NCBI GenBank assembly: GCA_947396885.1
Contig: OX377202.1
Location: 84,734,408-84,798,407, forward strand
Direction of reading: 5' to 3'
Length of the DNA: 64,000 nt
Source: Heligmosomoides polygyrus polygyrus
Lineage: Eukaryota; Nematoda; Chromadorea; Rhabditida; Heligmosomidae
Part shown: piece by piece, positions 42,701 to 52,679 of the stretch
Numbering within the stretch: position 1 is the first letter of the stretch
How the letters are laid out: each line of letters opens with the position of its first letter
Notes under the pieces: generated by a model
Told to the model about the DNA's origin: nothing
Databases searched by the model: none
What the model saw: only the letters and a program-made list of their open reading frames with translations
Made by a program: the position numbers and the translations under genes

Positions 42701-43729
42701 ATGGTCGTGCTACTCTTTCTGCTTTTTGTTTCCTGCTATGGAGCTTTGGAGGAAACAGCAAAACGTAAGTCGCTATTCTGCTTTTATCAACAAAAATCAG
42801 GGATGGTATCACTTGAATTACGATAGACCTTAAACTATGAGCAACTGCAATGCATCAATATACGCGGTGTCTGGACTGCTTCTTTGAAAACGAATTTGCC
42901 AACAATTTTAACAAATAGCGCAGAGATGTTGTTCGTTTTTGCTGGACCTCTGGGTGGTCCAAAAGTGGCAAACGTTTCTAGCCTAGTAAAGCCGCTTCGG
43001 CTTGTAGCGGGCTCGGGATAAATGGAGACCGTTGAGTTTCTAAGGAAATTCTCCCTATCATTTAGATTAAATTTGAAAAGCTTGTATAGATTCGGTTTAA
43101 AAGCAAAATGAGCAGCGCTAGTCACGTGTAAGAGCATGCATATTCCCTTTCTCCCATCCATGAGTTATATGGGTGAAAAGTTTTTCCCATTCGTAAACCA
43201 CCCGGTGGCCCGCAACAAAAATGAACTTCGAGGACCATATAGGCCTTGTTGAGAATCGCTGCGGTAGCTCGTAGACGTCCCGTAGTTGCTCTGTTTCAAG
43301 TGCATCTTTTACAAGGTGCATTTGCTATTGCCAAAATGGCAATATGTAAAGGAAAGAATGTGAGGATATTGTAAACGAAGGAAATGTGAAAAAAGAAGTG
43401 TGAAGGTTCTACAAACCGCAGTCGAGAAACCACTTTTTCCTCATAGTATTTCTACCAATACATCCAACGCAGCTGACGCCCTTTTACTGTTCCACGACAC
43501 GCATTCTTGCCTCGTCTGATGGAAGTTTGCAGAAAGAACCAGAGCATGTTGTCCTGAATGATCTTTGGATTTCCAGAAAACTGCGCTGTCGACTTTCTTC
43601 ATGGTCCGCTCGGCGAATACTGCCAATCAGTGGGATTTATTAACGCAACATGCGTGAACAACTTGTGCTCTATGGTTACCCATGGATCGATAATCACTTG
43701 CGAATGCTATCCGACCGGTTGTCCGATTT
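42701..43729 (+). CDS. Small secreted cysteine-rich protein, exons 1-2 (3' end not resolved)
   Basis: Exon 1 (42701-42764) encodes MVVLLFLLFVSCYGALEETA plus one residue. It has a strong hydrophobic signal peptide with likely cleavage after CYG-A and ends at a canonical GTAAGT donor. Exon 2 (43577-43729) begins after GGATTTCCAG, in matching phase. It carries seven cysteines in about 50 residues (NCAVDFLHGPLGEYC ... FINATC ... LC ... TCECYPTGCP) and one N-glycosylation-like NAT, and ends at another GTAAGTATT donor. The intron is 812 bp. A short third exon after TGTTTTAG at 43766 would end within nine codons, but its 35-bp intron is very small. The true 3' end may lie beyond the transposon nest. 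The family is not recognised; secretion is inferred from the signal peptide. Confidence 0.6.
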
Positions 43730-44021
43730 GTAAGTATTGCCAATCTCCAAACCGAATGTTTTAGATCATATAAGCCATAGAAAGCCGTAGTACCATACGA
43801 GGCATTTTGACACGAGGCTCATTCAACTCGTTTACCAAGATGTTGCAGTGGTTTCATTACATTCATTACAGTTTTTGGTGTTATAGCCTTTTCTAGCGCC
43901 TGGAAAAATTGTGAGGATATTAGGAAAATATTCTATCGGACTTTGTTTTATCAGGTTAGTCGATCATTTTTTAGACGACGAGAGAGCAACATGTTTTGTC
44001 AACAGCTTTATTATCAACCGG

Positions 44022-44036
44022 TATCGTTCAAAGAAA
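44022..44036. repeat. 15-bp target-site duplication of the RTE LINE, left
   Basis: ATCGTTCAAAGAAAT, identical to 47654-47668, lies directly before the LINE's 5' end and within mariner coding sequence. Confidence 0.92.
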
Positions 44037-44800
44037 TGTGGCGATGGTGGCGATACCCGTTCCTCCACGTGGTGCCACTGGAAACTGCTCGCTCTGCGAG
44101 CTAAGCTAACTCGAATGCAGGCGACAGGCCCTTGTGACAGGCCGGCCTACGAAGACCCATGTCACATCACATGTTGATGACGTTACATGAGTATCGAGAT
44201 AGTGCTACAGCGTCCGCGGGAGCCGACGCGCAGTCGCAGAGCCCAGCTAGTGTGAGAAGTATGCGAGGGTCCCTAATGCGAGGACGGCATCGGGGGCAAC
44301 TGAGCTAGTCCGAAAGTCCCGTAACGTGAGCAGGACCCGCGTGGCAACGCTGAATGTGGGTACGTTGACGGGCCGCTCGTGCGAGTTGGTTGAAGCACTG
44401 GAGCGTAGAAGAGTTGATTTCTGTGCGGTGCAGGAGGCGAAGTGGTCCTGCCGCATGTCAAGGGATATAGGACGAGGCTTCAAGGCCGTTGTATGTGGAA
44501 GTCCCAGGACCACCAGTGGAGTTGGAGTCATCGTCTCCGAACGATTTCTTGACTCGATTGTAAGCGTCGAACGCTTTGACGATCGATTGATGAAGATCGT
44601 TGTTGCCGCTAAGGAGCGAGTCTATCACTTTTTCTCTTCGCATGCTCCGCAGACTAGCTGCCCGATCAAGCTAAGGATGAGTTTTGGAGCTTGCTTGATG
44701 TGAGAAGACAGCAGGGGTGCCGTCGAATGATGTCATCATAGCCGCTGGTGACCTTAACACGGACACGTCTGCGCGACGAAAGACGGGTGCAGCTGTCATG

Positions 44801-44808
44801 GTGGATTC
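44801..44808. repeat. 8-bp target-site duplication of the 439-bp element, left
   Basis: GTGGATTC, identical to 45248-45255. The empty site in the second LINE copy (about 63410-63420) reads GTGGGTTC once. Confidence 0.93.
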
Positions 44809-45247
44809 TATACATTGGATCCGATCGAAAATTTTCGGATAATTGGATGATTCGGATAACGGCAATTTTGCCAAACCCGGATTTTTGGATGATTCGGATA
44901 ACGGCGATTTTGCGGACTCCGGATTTTTGGATGATTCGGAAAACGGCGATTTTGCGGACTTCGGATTACTGGATGATTCGGATAGGGGTATCCGAATCGG
45001 ATATCCGAAATGATTCATTCGATACAATGAATCCGATCGAAAATTTTCGGATAGTTGGATGATTCGGATAAGGCTAATTTCGCGGACTCCGGATTTTTGG
45101 ATGATTCGGATAACGGCAATTTTGGGGACCCCGGATTTTTGGATGACTCGGATAACGGCAATTTCGGGGACCCCGGATTTTTGGATGATTCGTATCGCAA
45201 TATCCGAATCGGATATCCGAAAATGATTAATTCGGATCCAATGTATA
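44809..45247. mobile_element. TATAC-family MITE (439 bp) built of 42-bp tandem units, inserted in the RTE LINE
   Basis: The ends TATACATTGGATCCGA and TCGGATCCAATGTATA are inverted repeats, with an exact 8-bp duplication GTGGATTC. The interior is a tandem pair of ~210-bp halves. Each starts with CCGATCGAAAATTTTCGGAT and ends with TATCCGAATCGGATATCCGA, and each holds three to four 42-bp units GGATTTTTGGATGATTCGGA... . Because 42 is a multiple of three, a 228-codon minus-strand frame stays open; I treat it as spurious. The second LINE copy (near 63410) lacks the insertion and shows the intact target. Confidence 0.93.
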
Positions 45248-45255
45248 GTGGATTC
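45248..45255. repeat. 8-bp target-site duplication of the 439-bp element, right
   Basis: GTGGATTC, identical to 44801-44808. Confidence 0.93.
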
Positions 45256-47574
45256 GGTTACGGGTCGCGTAACGCCGATGGTGAGCGTATCCTTGAATAT
45301 GCGGAATCGCATAATCTCACCATAGTGAATACCGTATTTCGTAAGCACGACTCCCACCTCATCTCATTCTATAGTGGGAGCTCCAGTCTCAGATAGATTT
45401 CGCCCCTGTGAAGGATCGCGACCGAAGTCTCGTCACAGATGCGAAGGTCGTGCCGTATGAGACGGTCGCCCCACAGGACCGACCGCTGATCTGCACCCTA
45501 AAGATCGCCCCTCCAAGGCAGAAGCAGGTCGAGCGATGCTGTGCACCGAGAATCAAGTGGTGGCGAATGAGAGAGAAGGAAGCAGCTGTGATTTCTCGCG
45601 TGCGGTTAGCGACAGTCACAACTGTCGACGAAACTTGGAAGAAGGCTGCCGACGCGATACGTGAAGCTGCAAGGTCGACATCACGGTGCCTGGACGACGC
45701 AAGGTCGAAAAGCAGACGTGGCTGTGGACAGATGACGTGAAAGCAAAAGTTAGAGAGAAGAGGTCCTCGCTTTATCACGTGTTTCTCAACTGGCGGAAGT
45801 AGCAAGAAGCGAGGAAAGCTGCAAAGAAGGCCGTGGCTGTTGCAAAAGCCACTCATTATGGAGATGTCAACGAGAAGCTCGAGTCGCGCGATGGTGAGCG
45901 GTATTTGCCGACTTGCTGAGAGCCGCCATCGTCAAACCGAGGACCGAAAAAACCGAAATTTTTTTGGCATCAATGATGAGAACGGCCATCTTCTGACAGA
46001 CCGCAAAAAGGCGCTGAAGCGCTGGCGTGATTACTTCGAGGAAGTTTCCACTATGGAATTTCCTCACCCGGCCATCCCTTCTGTGGCTTCTGTTCACGGT
46101 CCCGTTCACAAGATCACCGTGGAGGAGACAGAAACGGCTCTGAGAAAGATGAGGCCAGGCAAAGCGACTGGGTCCGACGACGTGGCAGCTGATCTGTGGA
46201 AGTCAAAGCCGTGGTACCCTGCTGAGTGGTTGGAGAAGTCCTTTAACCAGGTTGTGGCGGAGAAGAAGGTGCCTGAGTGTTGGCGCCAAAGCACGACGAT
46301 TCTGATTTGGGAGAAGAAGAGCAGTCCAACAGACTGCTCCAATTACCGTCCGATTCGCTTGCTTTCGCACACCATGAAGATCTTTGAGCGAATCGTCGAT
46401 GGTCGAATTCGTGACATCGTCCAGCTTTCCAGCAATCAGCGCGGTTTCGTAGCTGGCTGTGGCACCATTGATGCCATACATGCCGCCCGCCTCCTGTTAG
46501 AGAAGCATCGCGAGAAACAGAAGCCAGTGCACATCGCCTTCCTCGACTTAGAGAAGGCCTTTGACCGCGTACCGCGTGAAGTGATATGGTACGCCTTGCG
46601 ACATCATAGAGTTCCTGAAGAGCTCATAGAGTGGGTGCGAATTCTCTACTCTTGTCCAAAGAGTAGAGTTCAAGCTGCAGCTGTAACCTCGATGGAGTTT
46701 CCCATCCCTGTCGGGGTACACCAGTGTTCTGCGCTTTCCCACTCCTCTTTGTTGTCGTGATGGACGCCATTACACGGGATCTTCAGAAGCCAGTCCCTGG
46801 ACTTTGCTTTATGCTGATGATGTAATGCTCGCTAGCGAAGATAAAGATGAACTCGAGCGAGAGAGCAAGCTTGGTGTGATCGCTTGGAGCGGTTTGGACT
46901 CAGATTGAACGTGAAGAAGACCGAGTATCTAACGACGGACGTTAATGAGTTTAGCTCCATCAAGGTTAACGGCATCGAGCTTTCACCCACTTCGGTTTTT
47001 AAGTACCTGGGATCAGCAGTAGCGTCCGATGGCAATCTGATGACTGAAGTGAACTCGCGCGTGAGTGCAGCTTGGTCCAAATGGCGCTCGTTTACTGGCG
47101 TAATCTGCGATAGGAAGATACCAGAGCACCTTAAGTCGAAGATCTACAGAGCAGTCGTCCGGCCGGTAGCAGTGTACGGCGCTGAGTGTTGGCCTGTGAC
47201 TAAGGAAGTTGAAATGCGCCTCAGCGTCATGGAGACGAAGATGTTTCGCTGAACGGCTGGAGTCACGCGCATGGGCCGAAACGATGCCATTCGGCAGAGG
47301 TTTGGTGTCGCGCCGATAGCGGACAAGATGCGCGAAGCTCGCTTACAATGGTATGGCCACGTTCTGTGTGGAAAGGAAGGCAGCGTCCGCAAGATAGGCC
47401 TTGACTTCGAGGTAATTGGAAAGTGGTATAGAGGGCGTCCGAAGCAGCGCTGGTCCGATACATTACATATGGACTTGAAAGTAGCTGGTGTCCACCCTGA
47501 TCTAGCGCTGGATCGTGAAAGGTGACGTCATAACACCAGAATAGCGGACTCCGCTACGAAGCGGGACAGACGCT

Positions 47575-47649
47575 GAAGAAGAAGAAGAAGAAGAAGAAGA
47601 AGAAGAAGAAGAAGAAGAAGAAGAAGAAGAAGAAGAAGAAGAAGAAGAA
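47575..47649 (+). repeat. (GAA)n tail of the RTE LINE
   Basis: About 25 uninterrupted GAA/AAG units close the LINE, four bases before its right target-site duplication. This is the expected RTE trinucleotide tail. Open frames of poly-Ser across it are artefacts. Confidence 0.93.
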
Positions 47650-47653
47650 TAAG

Positions 47654-47668
47654 ATCGTTCAAAGAAAT
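47654..47668. repeat. 15-bp target-site duplication of the RTE LINE, right
   Basis: ATCGTTCAAAGAAAT, identical to 44022-44036. Confidence 0.92.
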
Positions 47669-48416
47669 AATCGCCATTATGTTCCATCACTTTTCGGCGG
47701 TGAACAAATTCTTTTAGAGAAAATCTTCTCCAAATTTGAACTGTGAAATTATCGACAGAGCTTTTCACCTCCGCCTAATTAGTGAACCTTGTTCCGCCGA
47801 AAAAAGACTGAAGTGACCGGAGAACGTAAGGCAGTGGTTGCAAGATTGGAAGAGTATGTTGGATGTGGCATGAGTTCTGTTTCTAGTTTTCCAGTGTTTT
47901 TTGTGTATTCTTTATTGTGTGTGTGGCCTATTGTTATCCATGAAAAGAAGAATTTTTCCTCTGCTGAGCTGGGGTTTGTGTAGGGTTTTGCTCATCATCT
48001 CGAACTGGGTGCAGAACTTGTACGAGTTGACCACAGAACCGGTTGGAACCAATTCACCAAAGACCGTGTCGTTGGTATCCCACAACACGGAAAGCAACTC
48101 TTTTTTTGCAGTAATCAGGATGTTTTGGTTGTGGCAAGAATTTGTCCATGATGACAGTGCAACCGATCCTTGTAAACGAACGATGACGGTTGAGGGGAGG
48201 GGGACGCACACATCAACAACTTTGAACATTGCAATCCTGTCGAAAGTCCGGAAAATGTGAAAAATCGTGTGCAGTGGAATCTAGACTGTGAATAATGGTG
48301 CAAGCACACTGTAAGACCAGGTCCAGCCCCACAGTTTTCGGTTAGGAGCCGTCTTTTTGCGTTAGTATTGGCTCTTCAAGCGCCAAGCGCCTCTTCACCA
48401 TTGTCGGCGGATGGTC

Positions 48417-48641
48417 AGGAGGTACACCTGCCCCTGCTGGAGGAGGGGGGGGGGGGGGGTGTGATCTTCCTCTCATTCCCCTTGTTCACCCACCTCCAAC
48501 CCCTAGCCCCTAGGCTTCACCAAGAGTCTAACGGCTACCTTACGAAACTTTTGACACAACAAAACTTTCCGGTATGCAAAACAGCGGCGTACCCCTCCTG
48601 ACGCGACGCTCCCCAGCAGGGGCGGGTGTACCTCCTGTCGC
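48417..48641. mobile_element. MITE-like inverted-repeat element (~225 bp)
   Basis: CAGGAGGTACACCTGCCCCT at 48417 pairs with AGGGGCGGGTGTACCTCCTG ending at 48641. It is an inverted repeat of ~25 bp with few mismatches, around a pyrimidine-rich interior containing a 14-G run. ACCATTGTCG occurs on both outer sides in direct orientation (about 48398 and 48648). No duplication directly abutting the ends is clear, so its class is unknown. Confidence 0.65.
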
Positions 48642-48664
48642 GCTGTCACCATTGTCGACTCTGC

Positions 48665-49315
48665 GGTACCAATTAAAGGACGTAGCACGAGAGGGGCAAT
48701 GTTCTTTCATTGTCTCCCGCAGAAAACGAAGTGCCTCACATACGTAGCTTGGCTAGGCTGCCTCCGAGACACCAGTAAGCATGGAGACATGGGCGAAAAC
48801 CTTTAGCGAGACAGTAGGCGCCAGCTCCTGCGTCACCGCGATTTACTCGCTCTTGCGGTCGATTCTTTGTTCTTGGTCGTGATCGAAAGCGAACTTAGGA
48901 TTCAGTGTGCCGAGGTGTCACGCTGATTTGTAACTGCTGCGACAGCCACCTCAGCCGCTGGGCCACCGTGGTTTCATGTCCTGTTCTCCCAATCGGCTTT
49001 CTCAGACCAATGTACACGACACTGATAACCATCGTCGGATCTGCTCGTCGTCCGTATTCTACAAGATATTCACTCGAGTCATCTTTAGCAGGATCGCAAG
49101 AATCGTGATCGGAAAAGACCCTTGATGGCAAGCAGTAGTAGTGTTGTAGTGGCCTCCTAGTGCCTCTCTTCGATTCCAGGCGCTCGAAAATAAGGCTGCG
49201 CACAAGCTTAGTAGAAAACCATTACAGTAGCAACCGTATTTATGTATCACTTTTTTAAAGATGCAGCACAAAAAGTTACCAACCCATTTCTGAAAACGTC
49301 TTATCTGCAAGACAC
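48665..49315. other. No feature supported
   Basis: A 102-codon minus-strand frame (48895-49203) has no family-defining motif. Nothing else could be assigned. Confidence 0.4.
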
Positions 49316-49319
49316 GATG

Positions 49320-50190
49320 TTTCTTCTGTGTTACACATGAACAAGTGCTCCGATACTCGCGCGACTTTGCGGCATCACTGACCTATGGAAATTAGCTCTT
49401 GTAAAACTTGCAACATCTAGGATCTGTTGCGTATTTGTCGGCATCAAGCCGTTCACCACTACGGCACTTCATCCTAGAGATTCTCTCCGGACTGTCCAGT
49501 AACGCCATTGGTTTGTGTTGCGCAGTACTTCTATCCCTCAGGTTGCTCCTCCCCAACCGTTCTCATGCTCAACAGCTTGCGTTTCCGAATACCGTTGACA
49601 TGTCTTCTGAATCCGAACGCTAGGTTCCCCCGCTCTCGTTTCTTCTTATTGGATCTAATTGCTGGCCCACCTTTACTGGCGTTCCCCCACCTTCCTGGTC
49701 TCAACTCCTGGTCCACTTCTTTGTTTCCACTATTGACCCCTTACTGGTCTGTTCTGGCAGGTTTCTCCGCCCTGGTCTCTCCTCCAGGTCGTTCATTGCC
49801 TTCCTGGTCGCTCTCTTGGTCCACCCTGGAGGTCCCCCTTACTGGCCTTCTCTACCACGCTTTTAGTTGTCCTCCTATGCTCACGGCAGACGTCGGTGAC
49901 ACGCATTCGGAGTCAGGGCGCTGACGCTGCGTGACGTAGGGGACCCGTCTTTTGGATCCAGACGCTCTGAAACTCGCGCATCTGCCACTGTGTCAAACAG
50001 GAGGAGGCTTCCTCTGCTACACGCCCGCCGATGAAGATGATGAGGCGTATCTCACGCAGGTTAGATCACTTCACCCGCCGATGTAGATGATGAGGCATAT
50101 CTCACGTAGATTAGATCACCCAAACGTCATCGACCGCTAACTCAGTTATATAGTGATAGAAGATAGATATATAGATGTTTGAAATAGAAT
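49320..50190 (+). repeat. Dispersed repeat family D, copy 1
   Basis: Blocks shared in order with 55885-57590 are ACAAGTGCTCCGA, GCGTAYTT..TCGGCATNAAGCCG, TTCACCACT.CGG, ATTGGTTT, GCTCA.GGCAGACGTCGGTGA, and AACTCARTTATATAGTG near the end. At 50025-50118 there is an imperfect ~47-bp tandem (GATGATGAGGCGTATCTCAC). No protein is recognised. A Pro/Ser-rich frame at 49508-49924 is composition-driven. Confidence 0.75.
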
Positions 50191-51225
50191 CTCCGGATAA
50201 TGATTTCAGGCAAGTGGCCGGTGCACTGCAACAACGGTCAACTCGTGAACGTCCCGCAGGTGAACTTGTGTCGCTAGTGTAACTGCCTCTGACGTTCAAA
50301 TGAATCTTGCATCTACTAAATGTTATCTGTTTTTAAAAGGAAGATACAGTCAGCATTTGATTCTCTGTGACGAAGTGCACCCAAATCTTTGAAGTAGCAG
50401 AAATAGTCGAATACCCGAAACGAGGGACTCGCCAAACTGACCGCACCCGTTTATTCTCCTCTCAATTTCCTACCGAAATGCTGCAGAGCTGGGAGTCCTA
50501 AGAAAATCAAGAACTGGGAGAGAATTCCTATGAACTTCGAAACACGATCAAATGGGCGAGGACGTCTTCTAAATCGTTATGCTTTGAAGCACCAGAGATC
50601 ATCATTTTTTACTTTTTTGAAAGCGTAGATCACAGTCTAGCATGCAAAATGTTTAAAAACGACGAATTTCTACCAGAACCACAGCAACCAGTCCTAAATG
50701 ACACGTGAACAGTAGTATGTCGTCAAGCGTTTCACGGTAATCGCCAGAAAATTGACCTTCAGCGCCTGGCCAGATCTCCATTCTCGCCAAGCGACAAGTT
50801 CCAATCCCTTGATAATCCTATCGGCTAGGAAATAAGACCTGATTCATGTACTAGCAACCGCACCCTGAAATTTCCTGCCATTTGATGAAAGAAATTACGA
50901 GAATTACATCAGGTCGATACTACATACCTGATGTAATATAGGTAGACCGTCGCCTTGGTTAAATAGAAACGAATTGAGGGAGACTGATATGAGACTGATA
51001 GACTGATGAAGACGCTATCATCACCTACCGACTACCAACTTTATCGAGGAGTTCAAGAACATTTACCGAATCAGGATCAAGAGATTCGATTCTTACCAGG
51101 AGTCTGAACGGGAAAATGGATGACATTGCAAAAATCTCCACGCTTCATGTAGTAGAAAAACATGTTTCGCTTTTGCTGAGTCGTCAAACCATAAGAGCTA
51201 CGGATCCTCGAAGTTGGGCATAGGG
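50190..51225. other. No feature supported; one small hairpin
   Basis: At about 50904-50938, ATTACATCAGGT and ACCTGATGTAAT form a 12-bp hairpin. The remainder is unassigned. Confidence 0.45.
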
Positions 51226-51229
51226 TTGC

Positions 51230-51965
51230 ACCGACAGCGCGCACGTGCGCACGGCTGATGTATGAGACGTGGTGAAAAGCTCTGCGGCTAGTGAATTGGT
51301 GGCTCAGCGGGGTGTGACGCTGCTTCACAGGTACTAAGCCAGATGTCCGACTCCCTTGTCGTGCACCACACTTTCCCCATTTTTTTCACCACCGCTGCCT
51401 CCTTCAACAATCTGTTTCCTACACATTTCCTGTCACTTTTCCACTCTAAATTGTCAAATAAGTGTCAGATCTGTGATCAACACCCCAGACCCTAACTCCT
51501 ATAGACGAAATTGGGGCGAAAACAGTGACCATGACCTTGCCATTAGTCACCCCTACCAACCGTTCTCCAGCACAAAACAAACGAATGTCAGTTTCGTGAT
51601 TAGTACCCCAAAAATCCAACCTAGGAAAAGTTTCATTCCATTTTAAATTGTCAAATAAGGATTTACCGTAAGCTGTGCTTCATTCACCTTTCTCACTTCC
51701 TGTATTATACAATGTTTTGTGTTTTTCATTGAATATGGAACGTGACCTTAAGCAGGTACGGGTTACAGCAGTTCGTAACGGGTGACTAGGGCTGTCGAGT
51801 ACATAATCACCGGTTTAGTCGAAACTTCTCAAAGGATGATTACCTGTGGTGCCGATCACGAATTAGACATCCGTTTTTCGTATTACGCTGGACGACTGTG
51901 GGTTACGGTAGATACAGGTGATCAAGGTCATGGTCATCGATTTGGAGGAACGTCAGCTAATCGAA
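51230..51965 (+). repeat. Relative of the 29.1-30.3-kb foldback repeat
   Basis: GGTGTGACGCTGCTTCACAG, TTTCCACTCTAAATTGTC, GTGATCAACACCCCAGA and TTAGTCACCCCTACC match the left arm at 29.2-29.6 kb. The part at 51650-51800 (CTGTATTATACAATG TTTTGTG) matches the complement of that repeat's spacer. It shows the family occurs without the perfect second arm. Confidence 0.75.
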
Positions 51966-52171
51966 CGCCGACGCCAAAATCTCCCTTCGTCTGGCGCGTT
52001 TCGACTCTAATGCTGAACATGATAACGACTGGCACTAATTTTTCAGCTCTAAACTCGGCCGGGCCGTAAGACAACGTGAACAGATCTTAGACCACTGCTT
52101 CGCTTCCTGTCCCACTGCCAATCGCTTATGGAATATCGACAGCGACGTTGACGCGTGGCGTGGTCTGTTTT

Positions 52172-52404
52172 AGGCCTGTGGTGTACTACAGCGGGAGTGT
52201 CCGCGGATGGACGTGATTCGTGCCCTAATCCCTAACCTAGCCAATATCCAATCGCCGCGCTCCGCCACGCCCGCCGTAGATTACCGTTCATCGACGATGA
52301 GGGTGTTAGTACCCGTGGTACGCCAGACTTGAAACTTGTGCTCAAATGTGACGATAGCCAGCCTATGTCGACGACGATCGCGGACATTCCCGCGGAGTGG
52401 GCCG
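52172..52404. mobile_element. Diverged Harbinger-like MITE
   Basis: Left end TTTTAGGCCTGTGGTGTACT and AGCGGGAGTGTCCGCGGATGG parallel the terminus of the MITE at 15997. The centre CCGCCACGCCCGCCG parallels 16075-16090 and 16255. The right part CGCGGACATTCCCGCGGAGT-GGGCC is the decayed second terminus. Target duplications are not clear. Confidence 0.6.
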
Positions 52405-52600
52405 CATGCTTTATGCTGAGGCGTGATAATCCTAATCCTTGATAACCCATCCTGCCGAGGGGTGATCATCCTAGTGAGCTGTTGTGCACGAAAGTTCATC
52501 GTCGATCGGGTGAAGCCCTCTGTTGGCTTAGGCACATGCAAGGGGCGGATTTGGACGGCCACATCTTCTCTGCACGACTCTCCAGCAGCTGTTCCTCTCT

Positions 52601-52676
52601 TCAGTTACCTGTTTTGAAGTTAACGGACTTGCCCTACAAGCAGTGCAAGTACGTTAACTTCAAAACAGGTAACTGA
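52601..52676. repeat. Perfect 25-bp palindrome (hairpin)
   Basis: TCAGTTACCTGTTTTGAAGT plus TAACG (52601-52625) is the exact complement of 52652-52676. The 26-base loop contains a further ACTTG/CAAGT pairing. It is a third example, with 8191-8274 and 10356-10421, of a perfect short foldback in this window. Confidence 0.92.
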
Positions 52677-52679
52677 ACT

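Larger units (their letters stand above)
44326..47525 (+). pseudogene. RTE endonuclease-reverse transcriptase, broken
   Basis: The endonuclease starts ATLNVGTLTGRSCELVEALE (Asn), with FCAVQEAKWSC (catalytic Glu). It is cut by the 44809-45247 insertion, then continues with GYGSRNADGERILEYAESHN. The RT begins in the 45840-46760 frame: KMRPGKATGSDDVAADLW, NYRPIRLLSHTMKIFERI, RGFVAGCGTIDAIHAARLL, FLDLEKAFDRVPREV and SRVQAAAVTSMEFPIPVGV. It shifts near 46750 and carries the catalytic LLYADDVMLA (YADD codons 46810-46821). It then continues FKYLGSAVASDGNLMTEV and AVVRPVAVYGAECWPVTKEV, and ends with KQRWSDTLHMDLKVAGVHPD near 47510. All catalytic motifs are visible; frameshifts near 44700, 45396, 46760, 46900 and 47252 disable it. 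Confidence 0.9.
44037..47653 (+). mobile_element. Full-length RTE-clade LINE with target-site duplication, carrying an inserted element
   Basis: The element spans a ~290-bp 5' leader, an endonuclease, an RT and a (GAA)n tail, bounded by an exact 15-bp duplication (44022-44036 and 47654-47668). Excluding the 439-bp insertion it is about 3.18 kb, the usual size of RTE elements. A second copy begins at 62646 with nearly the same leader (GTTCCTCCACGTGGTGCCAC). Truncated relatives are at 118-826 and 15262-16235. RTE elements integrate by target-primed reverse transcription and end in short simple repeats, as here. Multiple stops make this copy inactive. Confidence 0.92.
43905..48240 (-). mobile_element. 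Mariner transposon relic, split by an RTE LINE
   Basis: The minus strand at 47654-48240 encodes a mariner transposase C-terminal half: KKELLSVLWDTNDTVFGEL, VPTGSVVNSYKFCTQFEMM, and KILLFMDNNRPHT with the second catalytic Asp. A shifted MPHPTYSSNLA follows, where the third Asp is lost, then EVKSSVDNF and MEHNGDYFFER. The reading resumes past the LINE at 44021 and below (YRLIIKLLTK), and stops near 43970. A possible terminal repeat start, TTAGGAAAATATTC, lies near 43919. The DNA-binding N-terminus and the first Asp were not found. Coordinates include the nested LINE at 44037-47653. Confidence 0.75.

Noticed and set aside
42835..43321. Minus-strand frames of 67-108 codons within the intron of the secreted-protein gene
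   Set aside because: No recognisable domain or splice context; a decayed LINE was considered but no RT motif is visible.
44671..45357. 228-codon minus-strand open frame
   Set aside because: It is produced by 42-bp tandem units (14-residue repeat) inside the 439-bp inserted element; the period divisible by three keeps the frame open.
47502..47768. Poly-serine frame
   Set aside because: Translation of the complement of the (GAA)n LINE tail.
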